A stretch of 64,000 nt of DNA from Zhongshania aliphaticivorans (GCF_902705875.1 NZ_CACSIK010000001.1:818742-882741); one strand, 5' to 3'. Positions 17,497 through 25,782 are shown, numbered from the stretch's first letter. Numbers and translations are program-made. Notes: generated by a model from the letters alone, not told the origin.

Positions 17497-17580
17497 TAAT
17501 ACATTTGTGCATCTGTCGACCTCTGCTGCAATATTTATATAGGCGGCGGGTGACAATTTTCTCCCTATTTAGGCGGTGTA

Positions 17581-18240
17581 ATGGAATATATTTTACTGAA
17601 ATACCTACATATTCTTGGTTTTGTGTACTGGTTGGGCGGTGATTTGGGTACATTTTTATCAAGTCGGTATTTGGTTAATCGTGAGTTGAGTAATGAAGCC
17701 AGGTTAGTGGCGACCAAAATCATGCTTGCCTGTGATCAGGGACCAAAATTGGCGATGCCGCTGATGTTTTCGCTGGGTGTTCATCTGGCCACCATCCTTG
17801 GCGTTGTCCCGCTTAATGGTGTTGGTTTGTTAGCCACTTGGCTGATTGGTTTGGTGTGGCTGGCTAATGTTCTGATTCTATATAGCTTTGAGGGCAAGCC
17901 CTTTACCGCCATGCTGGCGAAATTTGATTTTGGATTTCGCGTGGCGGTGCTGCTGGCAATTTTAGTGTTTTTAGTGGCTGCGCAATTCATATCAGGCTTG
18001 ATCACCGCCGATTGGGTGGCTTGGAAGCTGTTTATCTTTGCCTTGCTAGTGGCCTGTGGAGTGGGTATTCGTATTCAGCTAAAACCCTTTGTTCCCGCCT
18101 TTACCAAGTTGATGCAGGACGGCCCTAGCGATGAAGTTAATGACATTTTAGAGTCAGCGGTCAGTCGTAGCCGTCCCTTTGTCGCAATTATTTGGTTGGG
18201 GCTGTTTGTGAGTGCCGCACTGGGTGTGCATTTGCTGTAA
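17581..18240 (+). CDS. Membrane protein, CopD/DUF2269-like, function unknown
   Basis: A 219-residue inner-membrane protein with about six helices. It starts YILLKYLHILGFVYWLGGDLG, a pattern shared with CopD and DUF2269-type proteins in which a His in the first helix precedes a WxGG turn. Further helices are at roughly 58-78, 80-100, 117-140, 145-163 and 198-218. The loop at 165-195 is soluble. AGGCGG lies before the ATG. It is followed after 54 bp by a glutathione S-transferase gene in the same direction. The conserved His/Trp suggests possible heme or metal contact, but that is conjecture. I do not know its role. Confidence 0.65.
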   Translation: MEYILLKYLHILGFVYWLGGDLGTFLSSRYLVNRELSNEARLVATKIMLACDQGPKLAMPLMFSLGVHLATILGVVPLNGVGLLATWLIGLVWLANVLILYSFEGKPFTAMLAKFDFGFRVAVLLAILVFLVAAQFISGLITADWVAWKLFIFALLVACGVGIRIQLKPFVPAFTKLMQDGPSDEVNDILESAVSRSRPFVAIIWLGLFVSAALGVHLL

Positions 18241-18294
18241 CTAGGTGCTAAGTAAGCCCTTGCTTAAACAAGAATCTTAGAGGTAGACGCAGTA

Positions 18295-18942
18295 ATGGAA
18301 TTATACAATTTGCCACATTCACCCTATGCCGCTCGGGTACGAATGTTAATTTATGAGCGCGATTTAGCCGTCGATCTTTGCGACCCGCCGGGTGGTATGG
18401 GAAGTGAGGAATACCGCAGTTTAACGGTGATGGGCAAGGTGCCGGTGTTAAAGCATGGCGATCGCTATTTGTCTGAATCTACCGCGATTATGGAATACTT
18501 AGAGGCGCTATATCCCGATGGCAAGCTAACACCAGAAGATGCATGGCAGCGCAGTCAGCAAAGCGCCATGATTCGCTATGTCGATTTGTATTTTGCCCAA
18601 GCGTTGTTCCCTCTTTTTCAACAAATGAAAGCCTCGCCACGAGATCAGCAAGTTGTTGATGCCGCCTTGGTAAACCTGAGTGCAGAACTTAAACGGCTAC
18701 AGGCATGGTATGAATTACCGGAATTAGCTCCTTCCTCTAGCCTTAGTTTGGCGGATTGTGTGGTGATGCCGGTGTTGTTTTATGTGGTGAGTTTGTCGCC
18801 CTTTTTTGGCGAAAATGAACCGCTATTGGCAACCCCTGTACTGGCCGAACGCTGGGCATGGGCGCAAGAGCAGGCGGCATCCAAGCGGGTGTTGGGTGAG
18901 ATGGCTGCCGGCTTAAAAGCCATGATGTCACCGGCGAATTAA
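18295..18942 (+). CDS. Glutathione S-transferase family protein
   Basis: A 215-residue protein with the thioredoxin-like N-terminal domain (YNLPHSPYAARVRMLIYERDL at 3-23, VPVLKHGDRYLSESTAIMEYLEALYP around 45-70) and an all-helical C-terminal domain (85-215). The cis-Pro (VPVL) and the S-x-I glutathione-binding motif (SESTAI) are present, and a Ser in PHSPYA may activate glutathione. Family members conjugate glutathione to electrophiles or isomerise maleyl-type intermediates. The neighbours, a membrane protein and two alpha/beta hydrolases, hint at detoxification or ester catabolism, but no specific substrate can be named. Confidence 0.88.
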   Translation: MELYNLPHSPYAARVRMLIYERDLAVDLCDPPGGMGSEEYRSLTVMGKVPVLKHGDRYLSESTAIMEYLEALYPDGKLTPEDAWQRSQQSAMIRYVDLYFAQALFPLFQQMKASPRDQQVVDAALVNLSAELKRLQAWYELPELAPSSSLSLADCVVMPVLFYVVSLSPFFGENEPLLATPVLAERWAWAQEQAASKRVLGEMAAGLKAMMSPAN

Positions 18943-18964
18943 TTGAACGTGGAGAAGATAGCAG

Positions 18965-19918
18965 TTGGCTAAATTCTTAAAAGTGCTGTTGCTCGGCGTT
19001 GCGACCTTGTTGCTTGTTATTGCGGCGTATATCGCATGGAGTTTGCTGGCTTATCGCGATATACCCACTGCCGAGCTTGTTGCTCGCTACGGTCAGGGTG
19101 CGCAGTTTGCTGACTTAGAAGGTACGCCGATTGCTTATCGAGTCAGTGGTGATCTAAACGCAGGGCCGCCTTGGGTCTTATTACACTCTCATTATTTTGA
19201 TTCGCTAATGTGGGACGATGTAATAAGCCACTTGGCCCCAGGTCATGCAGTGATTCGTTATGACATGACATCTCATGGCCTTAGCGGTCCAGATGCGCAA
19301 TCGAATTATAGTATGGACCGCGATGTGGCGATTCTGGATGCGCTGTTAAATAAGTTAAATGTTAAATCTGCCTTGGTGGTGGGTTCGTCATTAGGTGGCA
19401 ATATTGCTTTTCATTATGCCGCCAAATTTCCTGAGCGCACAGCGGGCTTGGTGCTGATTAATTCTGGCGGTATTAAACGCCAGCAGAGTAGCCGTCGCAG
19501 CGCTGCCGGCATTCCACCGTGGTTTTATCGCGTTTTTTATTTTATACCCACCATCGCTTATCGCAAATTTATAGAGTGGATGGTGGTAGACAAGACGGTA
19601 GTGAGTGAGAGTCTGGTTGAACGTTTTCACGATATGTTTAGGCATAAGGGTAATCGGCAAGCAGAAATGCAGCGCATGGCGAGCTTTGATGCCGGTGAGC
19701 CGAGTGAAGTGCTAGGGGCAATACGGGCGCCTAGCTTAATTATTTGGGGGCGGAAAAACCCCCAACTCCCGGTAGCACTTATGACCCAGTTTGAAAATTT
19801 GATGACAAATACCGAATCGATTACCTCTGAGATTGTTGATGGGACAGGGCATTTACTGCCTGTCGAGCGGCCAGAAATAACGGCGACACTGCTCGATCGT
19901 TTTAGGGGCAGTTTATGA
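18965..19918 (+). CDS. Alpha/beta hydrolase, membrane-anchored
   Basis: A 317-residue protein starting at a TTG, supported by GGAGAAG 8 bases upstream; no better start exists before the hydrophobic anchor FLKVLLLGVATLLLVIAAYI at residues 4-23. The fold is clear: HSHYFD oxyanion loop near 75, nucleophile elbow GSSLGGN near 141-147 and GTGHLLPVERP (His) near 295. The usual WGxxDxxxP acid motif reads WGRKNPQLP, so the expected catalytic Asp is Asn; the acid may be elsewhere or activity reduced. Esterase, lipase or C-C hydrolase roles are all possible. The stop overlaps the next start as ATGA. Confidence 0.85.
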   Translation: MAKFLKVLLLGVATLLLVIAAYIAWSLLAYRDIPTAELVARYGQGAQFADLEGTPIAYRVSGDLNAGPPWVLLHSHYFDSLMWDDVISHLAPGHAVIRYDMTSHGLSGPDAQSNYSMDRDVAILDALLNKLNVKSALVVGSSLGGNIAFHYAAKFPERTAGLVLINSGGIKRQQSSRRSAAGIPPWFYRVFYFIPTIAYRKFIEWMVVDKTVVSESLVERFHDMFRHKGNRQAEMQRMASFDAGEPSEVLGAIRAPSLIIWGRKNPQLPVALMTQFENLMTNTESITSEIVDGTGHLLPVERPEITATLLDRFRGSL

Positions 19919-20949
19919 TTGTGGATCGCGGTGATTTTTTTAGCCTTAAAATAAATCCTTGTTGGGCGGTGTTATTGTTGTGTTTACTGCTCTCGGCATG
20001 CGGTGAGCCACTGGTATTAGAAGAGGCCACGCCGCTAGGCGCTGAGCGAGCAGCATTAGAGAGCATCCCCGGCTATCCCCAAGGTTCTTATGAGTATCAG
20101 CTGATCGAACGGGTTGGTCTTAAAGCCGAGCAGGGCGGCATGATCGATCTGCGAGTGTGGTATCCCTTTAGCGAAGAGCCAGCCCCCGTCATTATTTTTT
20201 CTCATGGCAATTGGTCGGATAAAGACCGTTACGACAACATTTTATCGCACTGGGCAAGTTACGGTTTTGTGGTGATTGCTGGCACTCACTTAGATGGCAA
20301 AAATATGGCCAGAGGTATTTTCAATGCCCTGCGTCATGGCAATGATGGCTTAATTGCCCAGCGAGTGGCGGACATAAATTATCTGCTGGATCATATTGAA
20401 GAGCTACAAGAATTATTACCGCTGCGTTTGGACGCCAACCGTGTTGCGGTGGCAGGGCATAGTTTTGGTGCTTTTACGGCCCAGCAATTTTCAGGTGCGC
20501 GGGCGATAACAGAAAAGGGCGATATTTCTGCTGATGATCGTCGCGTTAATGCCGTGGTGGCACTGTCACCGCCTGGTCCAATGTTTGATGAAATTACCGC
20601 AGAGAGTTGGACGCAGATGCACGGTCCAGTCTTGATGTCAACGGGAACGCACGATGTAAACGCGCAGTTCTGGCCGGATTGGCGCGACCATAAAATGAGT
20701 TTTGATACTGCGCCAGATGGCCATCAATATGCACTTGTCGTGCAGGGTGCGGATCACTATCTGGGCAACCTAATATGCCGGCCAGATCGAGATGCAGAGC
20801 CGCAACACGATGCCCTTAATGTCGTAAATGCGGTATCGACACTCTTTCTTCTTGCCTATGTGAATGGTGATCTTCAGGCCATGGAGTGGCTTGATCAATT
20901 AGAGTTAAGTGCGACCAGCGGTGGCTTTGCCGAATTGCATACCCATTAA
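19915..20949 (+). CDS. Lipoprotein alpha/beta hydrolase (PAF-acetylhydrolase/chlorophyllase-like)
   Basis: A 344-residue secreted hydrolase. The signal peptide ends in the lipobox LLSAC at residues 26-30, so it is a lipidated envelope protein. The oxyanion strand is VIIFSHGNWSDK (about 92-103), the nucleophile elbow VAVAGHSFGAFTAQ (about 180-193), with likely acid in STGTHDVN and His in QGADHYL. This layout resembles bacterial PAF-acetylhydrolase-like and chlorophyllase-like dienelactone hydrolases, which act on ester bonds. It is translationally coupled to the preceding hydrolase, so the two may act in sequence on one ester substrate, one outside and one at the membrane. The ester is unknown. 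Confidence 0.82.
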   Translation: MIVDRGDFFSLKINPCWAVLLLCLLLSACGEPLVLEEATPLGAERAALESIPGYPQGSYEYQLIERVGLKAEQGGMIDLRVWYPFSEEPAPVIIFSHGNWSDKDRYDNILSHWASYGFVVIAGTHLDGKNMARGIFNALRHGNDGLIAQRVADINYLLDHIEELQELLPLRLDANRVAVAGHSFGAFTAQQFSGARAITEKGDISADDRRVNAVVALSPPGPMFDEITAESWTQMHGPVLMSTGTHDVNAQFWPDWRDHKMSFDTAPDGHQYALVVQGADHYLGNLICRPDRDAEPQHDALNVVNAVSTLFLLAYVNGDLQAMEWLDQLELSATSGGFAELHTH

Positions 20950-21043
20950 TCAAATATAAAATTTGCATTATTTAAGGCTGTTTGGGTAATCCAATCAGTT
21001 TTTATCTGCGTACACCCCTCAATATTTAATAATGGGGGTAATG

Positions 21044-21358
21044 ATGAAAACACTATTTGCTTTTATGATTCTTGCGCTAGGCGTATCTAGCAGTGTTAAT
21101 GCTGATGCGTTTAACAAGCCTGTCAAACTCAGCTATTACGCCGCTGATAATGTTGTTCACTACGATGTAAGCTGCGCTAATGGTCTGCAGTATGAGTTAA
21201 TCCGTGAAGACCGTAAGTGGTGTATTGGTGGAGCTGATGCCTCACAGTGCGAAACTAAAAAAATGCGGGCGGCTAGCAAAGCCTGTCGCTTGGGTAAATA
21301 CATAGTAGGGGCAGATAAGCCAGCTGAGCTGAGCCAGCGCGTCGCCACTAATCCATAA
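21044..21358 (+). CDS. Small secreted protein, function unknown
   Basis: A 104-residue protein with a signal peptide (KTLFAFMILALGVSSSVNA), probably cut at VNA/DAF. Three ATGs are clustered; I chose 21044 because GGGGG ends 5 bases upstream, but 21041 is equally possible. The mature part has five cysteines or so (DVSCANG, RKWCIGG, SQCETK, SKACRLG), so disulphides in the periplasm are likely. I recognise no family. A hairpin terminator follows at 21416. No operon partner is visible. Confidence 0.6.
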   Translation: MKTLFAFMILALGVSSSVNADAFNKPVKLSYYAADNVVHYDVSCANGLQYELIREDRKWCIGGADASQCETKKMRAASKACRLGKYIVGADKPAELSQRVATNP

Positions 21359-21415
21359 GGTGAGTGGTGTGGGTTCTTGCCCAATTCGTTACCGAAGTTA
21401 ACCCTTTCTGCGTAT

Positions 21416-21448
21416 AGCTTAATCCGGCCCTCCTGCTGTGATTAAGCT
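21416..21448 (+). terminator. Hairpin after the small secreted protein
   Basis: AGCTTAATC and GATTAAGCT form a perfect 9-bp stem around a 15-base loop, followed by TTATCTTATAAG. The weak T content makes it a moderate candidate. Confidence 0.45.
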
Positions 21449-21695
21449 TTATCTTATAAGCCGGCATCGATTAAGACGGTGTTTGCTAGCTATTAATATC
21501 TTCTAAGCGTTCCGCCATCACCTGTAACACAATCATCCCTCTTGCCTAGTGAGCTAGATCTGTAACTCATTGATATTTAAGATGGTTGGCGATAGTCTGA
21601 CCATATTGGTGATAATGTTGAGTACGAATAAATTTGCATATAGACATATACATTAGCAGTGTCATTCTATTCATGGTTGTACAAGGGTTAATACT
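21449..21695. other. AT-rich intergenic region before the glycosyltransferase-like gene
   Basis: About 250 bases without a supported gene. Base composition shifts to AT-rich over this stretch, as in the following gene, so it probably belongs to the same acquired segment. Confidence 0.4.
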
Positions 21696-23033
21696 TTGAA
21701 CAAAATTCAAAAATTGAGGAAGAATGGCGAAGAGTTATATCTTAATGGCAGAGTGGGGGAAGCACTCAAGGTCTATCATAAAATGGTTAAAAATCCATTT
21801 TATGAAAAACTATGCAATGTAAAAGATAAGGTTAATGACTTGCATGGCATGTTCAGCATGTCTAATTATCTTGGACTGCACAATGATGCACTGCAGTATG
21901 CCAAGAATATTTTTTCTCTAAAGCCCAATGATGTTGATTCAATCATTACTTTGTCAAAAGGCTTTCATTTTGTTAAATCTCCAGAGCAAGCAATAAAATA
22001 CGCTTTATTAGCAGAGAGATCAGATGATGCTAATTATGAGGTATACGACATCTTGTCAGAAAACTATATGCTCATTTCAGATTTTGAAAACGCTAGGGCT
22101 TCTGGTATCAAGTCATTATTATTAAAAGAGAAAGAAGTAGACTCATACCCTTCGCATAGAGAAGCTGATGTTTCCGTAAAATCACTAAATAAAAATGATA
22201 AGTCAAAAAATATTATCTCGTTTTCATTATTTGGTGACAGCCCAAGATATTGTGAAAATGCAGTTATAAATTCAATTAAAGCACCAGAAATATATCCTCA
22301 CTGGACGTGCCGGTTTTATTGTAGTGACAATGTTCCGGTAGACGTCATTGAAAGATTAAAAAACAATGGTGCTGAGGTGATTTTTAAAAAGACATCAAAA
22401 GACCCCAAGGATATGCTCTTTTGGCGATTTTTGGTTATGAGCGACAAAACGATAGATCGGTATATTGTTAGAGATTGTGACTCGGTTGTTAATTTAAAAG
22501 AAGCGGTTGCTGTTGATGATTGGATTGAGTCAAATAAGTCTTTTCATATCTTGAGAGATTATTATACGCATGCAACGTTGATATTAGCCGGTATGTTTGG
22601 TGGCGTGTCGGGTGTGTTCAGTGATGTTGAAAAGATGATTGATTCATTTCATAAGAATATACACACATCAAGAACGCATTTGGACCAGGATTTTCTAGCC
22701 CAATATGTTTGGCCGTCAATAAAAACTGACGTTATGATTCATGACAGTTGTTTTCATAGTAGTGATTGTGGAAGTGTCGATTTTCCTGAAAATGCAATGA
22801 TTATTAAAAACCATCACATCGGTATGAATGAAGGCGCGGCCACCCTAAATGTTAAGTTGGGAGAAAAGACTGCTTGTGAAAAAGTGAAATGGTCGATATT
22901 AGATAAAAACAATACAACTATATGCACTTACCATTCTAGAATAGTCAATGGGGCGTATTGCGCTGAAATACCAACCTCGTATGTTGGTAAGTTGCAGAAC
23001 AAAGAATATATGCTTAAATCTGTCCCGTACTGA
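21696..23033 (+). CDS. TPR-like plus glycosyltransferase-like protein
   Basis: A 445-residue protein starting at TTG, with AAGGGT upstream. Residues 1-150 are helical with repeats of the TPR kind (NGRVGEALKVYHKMV, NDALQYAKNIFSLKPND, PEQAIKYALLAERS). From about 165 the chain turns into an alpha/beta domain: ISFSLFGDSPRYCENAV, then WTCRFYCSDNVP, DMLFWRFLVMSD and YIVRDCDSVVNLKEAVAV. The RDCDS stretch fits the metal-binding DxD of GT-A glycosyltransferases, and HLDQDFLAQYVWP looks like the acceptor-side motif. It may modify a glycan or a protein. The gene is markedly AT-rich, unlike the flanking genes, which suggests transfer. The function is inferred from motifs only. Confidence 0.6.
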   Translation: MNKIQKLRKNGEELYLNGRVGEALKVYHKMVKNPFYEKLCNVKDKVNDLHGMFSMSNYLGLHNDALQYAKNIFSLKPNDVDSIITLSKGFHFVKSPEQAIKYALLAERSDDANYEVYDILSENYMLISDFENARASGIKSLLLKEKEVDSYPSHREADVSVKSLNKNDKSKNIISFSLFGDSPRYCENAVINSIKAPEIYPHWTCRFYCSDNVPVDVIERLKNNGAEVIFKKTSKDPKDMLFWRFLVMSDKTIDRYIVRDCDSVVNLKEAVAVDDWIESNKSFHILRDYYTHATLILAGMFGGVSGVFSDVEKMIDSFHKNIHTSRTHLDQDFLAQYVWPSIKTDVMIHDSCFHSSDCGSVDFPENAMIIKNHHIGMNEGAATLNVKLGEKTACEKVKWSILDKNNTTICTYHSRIVNGAYCAEIPTSYVGKLQNKEYMLKSVPY

Positions 23034-23087
23034 TTTTGTATGTAAAAAACTGCCGTAAGCGGCGGGATATTTGTACTTGGAAATAAC

Positions 23088-23408
23088 ATGACCTGTATTA
23101 CTAATATAATATTGACGACGGCTATACATGATGGCGCGTGGATGAATAGCGATTACGGAAGCGTCGATACATTAAATGACTACTTATATACGCATTACCA
23201 GGGTTCTAGGCTTCAATGTGTGGATGCCCATTCAGGTGGGAATAAATCTTTAAGTTGTAATGTGTTTATTGCGGCAATAGATTACTTAAATGTAGATGAG
23301 TTTATTGCATTATTTTATCAGGTGGCGTGGGATAAACCTGAGCAAGCCCAGCTAATGATAAAGACAGACGACCAGCCTAGTTTCACCCTGTATCAGGCGA
23401 AAACGTAA
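23088..23408 (+). CDS. Hypothetical protein
   Basis: A 106-residue acidic soluble protein without a signal peptide or membrane helix; GGA lies 7 bases before the ATG. The chain has a mixed alpha/beta look (CITNIILTTAIHDGAW, then VDEFIALFYQVAWDKPEQAQLMI). I recognise no family. It follows the glycosyltransferase-like gene after 54 bp in the same direction and is less AT-rich. It may belong to the same transcript. Confidence 0.45.
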   Translation: MTCITNIILTTAIHDGAWMNSDYGSVDTLNDYLYTHYQGSRLQCVDAHSGGNKSLSCNVFIAAIDYLNVDEFIALFYQVAWDKPEQAQLMIKTDDQPSFTLYQAKT

Positions 23409-23435
23409 TACCGCTTTAAACGCTGCATGATGACG

Positions 23436-23724
23436 CTATCTGTTGCGTTTAACATCACGATAGAAATTTTCGTGTGAACCAAGTGCCAGTAATTCTAAAA
23501 TCAGTTTTCCTTCGTCATAGCTATAGCCAAGTAAGGTCTGTTGCTTGTTCATTTTGAATTTATGGACACGTAAAAATCCTAGGTCGCCTTTTTTTGTTCA
23601 CCTAGTATTGAGTCTTTCATTAGCGCCTTAATTGCAGCGTCCAAATCATTCTTTTGAGTTGAGCTGAGTTTTTTACTGTTTTTTTTAAAGTAGGGGTTTG
23701 AAGTACGCTGGCAACCTTAGCCAA
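23436..23724 (-). pseudogene. RelE/ParE-type toxin gene with two frameshifts
   Basis: Reading the minus strand from TTG 23724, which overlaps the antitoxin stop, the frame gives AKVASVLQTPT, then continues one frame over as KKLSSTQKNDLDAAIKALM and again as GDLGFLRVHKFKMNKQQTL, LILELLALGSHENFYRDVK and stop. The whole is 97 codons, the normal size for this RelE/ParE toxin family. Each break falls in an A-run that is one base short (6 instead of 7; 7 instead of 8). The gene is therefore either a recent pseudogene or the product of homopolymer sequencing errors. An active toxin would cut mRNA on the ribosome or act on gyrase, depending on the subfamily. Confidence 0.75.
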
Positions 23725-23938
23725 AGTCGTATTCCTCTAATTTCCCCTCCTCTTTTTCAGCTTTTGCTATTATCGCTTGCTTTACAAATTCATAAGGTAA
23801 ATCTGGATTATCCTCCATCATTTCACCAATTTTAGCCCAGTGTTCAATCTGTTTTGGCGGTGTTCTATTCAGCGCTTTTGCCATGATTGTGGCTTTATCA
23901 ATTAGGTCTTGGTCTAATCGTATGCTTGATGTAGCCAT
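23717..23938 (-). CDS. ParD-like antitoxin
   Basis: A 73-residue protein of the ParD-like antitoxin family. The N-terminus TSSIRLDQDLIDKATIMAKALNR is a ribbon-helix-helix DNA-binding segment. PKQIEHWAKIGEMMEDNPDLPYEFV in the middle (about 28-52) is the family hallmark. The acidic tail (EKEEGKLEEYDFG) would bind the toxin. It precedes the frameshifted RelE/ParE gene with an 8-base overlap, the usual order and coupling. If the toxin is dead, this is an orphan antitoxin that can still repress its promoter or neutralise related toxins. Confidence 0.85.
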   Translation of the reverse strand: MATSSIRLDQDLIDKATIMAKALNRTPPKQIEHWAKIGEMMEDNPDLPYEFVKQAIIAKAEKEEGKLEEYDFG

Positions 23939-24226
23939 AGCGATATCCTCTGTAGGTTGGTATTAGTAAAATGTATCTTCTCGCTACAAATGTGGCAAGT
24001 TGCATCAGCCTTGTCTTGATGGCTTTTTTCCGGTTGCGGGCCAATGCCTCCGCAAATTATGCTGCTGATAAAGCGGAATTTTCTTATCATTAATTTTGTA
24101 GATGGCAGTAACTAAGACTAAAAGGTGAGCTTTAGTCGGCTTCTGTTTTCTTTTGGCTGTGTCTGATTTTTAGCAGACGGTGGCCAAGCGGGGAGCATTG
24201 GTGAATTGAAAGCCGACTAGGGGGTA
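23939..24226. other. Intergenic with structured repeats, no gene
   Basis: About 290 bases. TTAGTCGGCTT near 24132 pairs with AAGCCGACTA near 24210, and GTCTGATTTTTAGCAGAC forms a small hairpin between them. The right arm is just beyond the stop of the racemase-family gene, so this may form its terminator. Confidence 0.35.
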
Positions 24227-24985
24227 TTAGTTCTCTGCTAACAACGAGCCAAATCCTTTAATGCGGTCGGGGATGCCATTATTGCGGAGCGCATGCCAAA
24301 AGGTGATGGCGTTAATGGCTAAAACGGGTTTTCCTAATTCTTGTTCTAGCTGCGCGGCTAATTCAACAAAGTGCAAATTCGTACCGGCCTGTAAAATCAA
24401 ATCTATATCGTCACCATCTACCTTTTTGACCAGTGCGCGGTTATCGCCAGACGTTTCATAGGCAATGCTGACAGGGCTGTCAGATTTGTGGCCTTCTATA
24501 CGCACGACTTCATAACCGATATCGGCTAAAAATTTTACCACCATGCCGTCACCAACAGGCATATATGGGGTGATGACACCAATGCGCTTTACGCCGGGAT
24601 AGCATTTTAAGGCATCCATAATGGCTTGGGCGCCAAAGGTAATATTACAGCCGCCTTCGGCTTGGGCAATGCTGTTGTAACGTTCAAATTCTCGGTCGGA
24701 GCGATCTTTGCCATCCCAGAAGGTTTCAGCGGAATATCCAAAAATAACATGGTCAGGTAATACCGTCAGGGCGTCCCGCAAACCTTGTTCAGTAGCGTTG
24801 CCAATAGCTTTAACCAGTGCCACAAAGCTGTCTTCGTCGGTGACCGACATGGGTGGAATAACACAGGCCCGCGTTGCCAGTACCACGCCTTCGGGGCACA
24901 TCTTGTGATACTCGGTTTCTACTGCCGTATTTGTGGATGGGACAAGTACCGCAAATTTTTTACGGTAGCCATAATAATCGACCAT
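24227..24985 (-). CDS. Asp/Glu racemase superfamily protein (maleate isomerase/AMDase-like)
   Basis: A 252-residue protein of the two-domain racemase fold. It has KFAVLVPSTNTAVETEY at 9-25, DHVIFGYSAETFWDG near 78-92, IGVITPYMPVGDGMV near 140-154, and PVLAINAITFWHALRN near 222-237. These blocks correspond to those of maleate cis-trans isomerase and arylmalonate decarboxylase. The two positions that hold catalytic Cys in racemases read Tyr (FGYSAE) and Ala (LQAGTN), so both expected cysteines are missing; the other Cys residues are elsewhere. It may catalyse a different reaction or bind a dicarboxylate. The gene is transcribed divergently from an SDR gene across a palindromic operator. Confidence 0.8.
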   Translation of the reverse strand: MVDYYGYRKKFAVLVPSTNTAVETEYHKMCPEGVVLATRACVIPPMSVTDEDSFVALVKAIGNATEQGLRDALTVLPDHVIFGYSAETFWDGKDRSDREFERYNSIAQAEGGCNITFGAQAIMDALKCYPGVKRIGVITPYMPVGDGMVVKFLADIGYEVVRIEGHKSDSPVSIAYETSGDNRALVKKVDGDDIDLILQAGTNLHFVELAAQLEQELGKPVLAINAITFWHALRNNGIPDRIKGFGSLLAEN

Positions 24986-25021
24986 TGTGCGCTCCGGTGT
25001 TGCTCGTAAAACACTATTAAA

Positions 25022-25041
25022 TATATTGATATATCAATATA
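25022..25041. promoter_or_regulatory. 20-bp perfect palindrome in a divergent promoter
   Basis: The half-site TATATTGATA is followed directly by its reverse complement. A further TATCAAT lies at 25046-25052. It sits midway between the racemase-family gene (minus) and the SDR gene (plus), where an operator of a TetR- or GntR-type dimer would be expected. Confidence 0.5.
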
Positions 25042-25077
25042 ATATTATCAATGTAATAGCAGCTTGGCGAGGAAAAA

Positions 25078-25782
25078 ATGACGAAATTTAAAACGGCGCT
25101 AGTGACGGGGGCAAATCGCGGCATTGGTTTAGAAACAGTGCGCCAGTTGGCTATAAAAGGGATTCATGTTTTTGCAACGGTGAGATCACTAAGCTCTGCT
25201 GAGCAACTACATAAACTGATAGAGCAGGGGCTTTCGGTAACAGTGGTGCAATTGGATGTGTGCTCGCAGGAAAGTGTAGATACCCTCGCCGCTAGATTGT
25301 TATCTGAACACGTCAAAATAGATATCTTAATTAATAATGCGGGGGTTGCCTTAGATCAGTGGGTGCCTGCCCTTGAGTTAGATATCGATCTATGGCGGCA
25401 AACCATGGAGGTCAATCTTTACGGCGCGCTGCGACTCTGCCAAGCCTTTATTCCCGCCATGATCGCGGATGGCAGCGGCCGTATTGTTAATGTGTCTAGC
25501 GAATTGGGATCGTTACAGGATGTGCAGCTAGGATCGACTTTGGCCTATCGGTCGTCGAAGACAGCATTGAATTCCCTTACCGCATTATTAGCCTGTGAGC
25601 TAAAGGTGTATCCCGATATTTTGGTTAATGCCAGCTGTCCTGGCTGGGTTAAAACCGCGTTAGGGGGCGATGATGCCCCATTGAGTGTTGCGGAAGGCGC
25701 GGATACCACGGTGTGGCTGGCAACCTTGGCATCAGGCCAAAGCGGTGGTTTATACCGAGAACGAAAAATTTGGCCTTGGTGA
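25078..25782 (+). CDS. Short-chain dehydrogenase/reductase
   Basis: A 234-residue classical SDR. TGANRGIG at 9-16 binds the cofactor dinucleotide, NNAG near 86-89 is the structural motif, NVSSELGS near 138-145 holds the catalytic Ser, and YRSSK near 158-162 is the Tyr-x3-Lys pair. An Arg in VRSLSS after strand 2 favours NADPH. SCPGWVKTALGG closes the core. It is cytoplasmic and should oxidise an alcohol or reduce a carbonyl. The divergent partner is the maleate-isomerase-like gene; shared control through the palindrome between them is likely, so the substrate may be a keto or hydroxy acid of that pathway. That link is inference. Confidence 0.9.
   Translation: MTKFKTALVTGANRGIGLETVRQLAIKGIHVFATVRSLSSAEQLHKLIEQGLSVTVVQLDVCSQESVDTLAARLLSEHVKIDILINNAGVALDQWVPALELDIDLWRQTMEVNLYGALRLCQAFIPAMIADGSGRIVNVSSELGSLQDVQLGSTLAYRSSKTALNSLTALLACELKVYPDILVNASCPGWVKTALGGDDAPLSVAEGADTTVWLATLASGQSGGLYRERKIWPW

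Noticed and set aside
23436-23724. Programmed frameshifting in the toxin gene
   Set aside because: Two separate A-runs would both need slippage, and no stimulatory structure is visible; decay or read errors explain it more simply.
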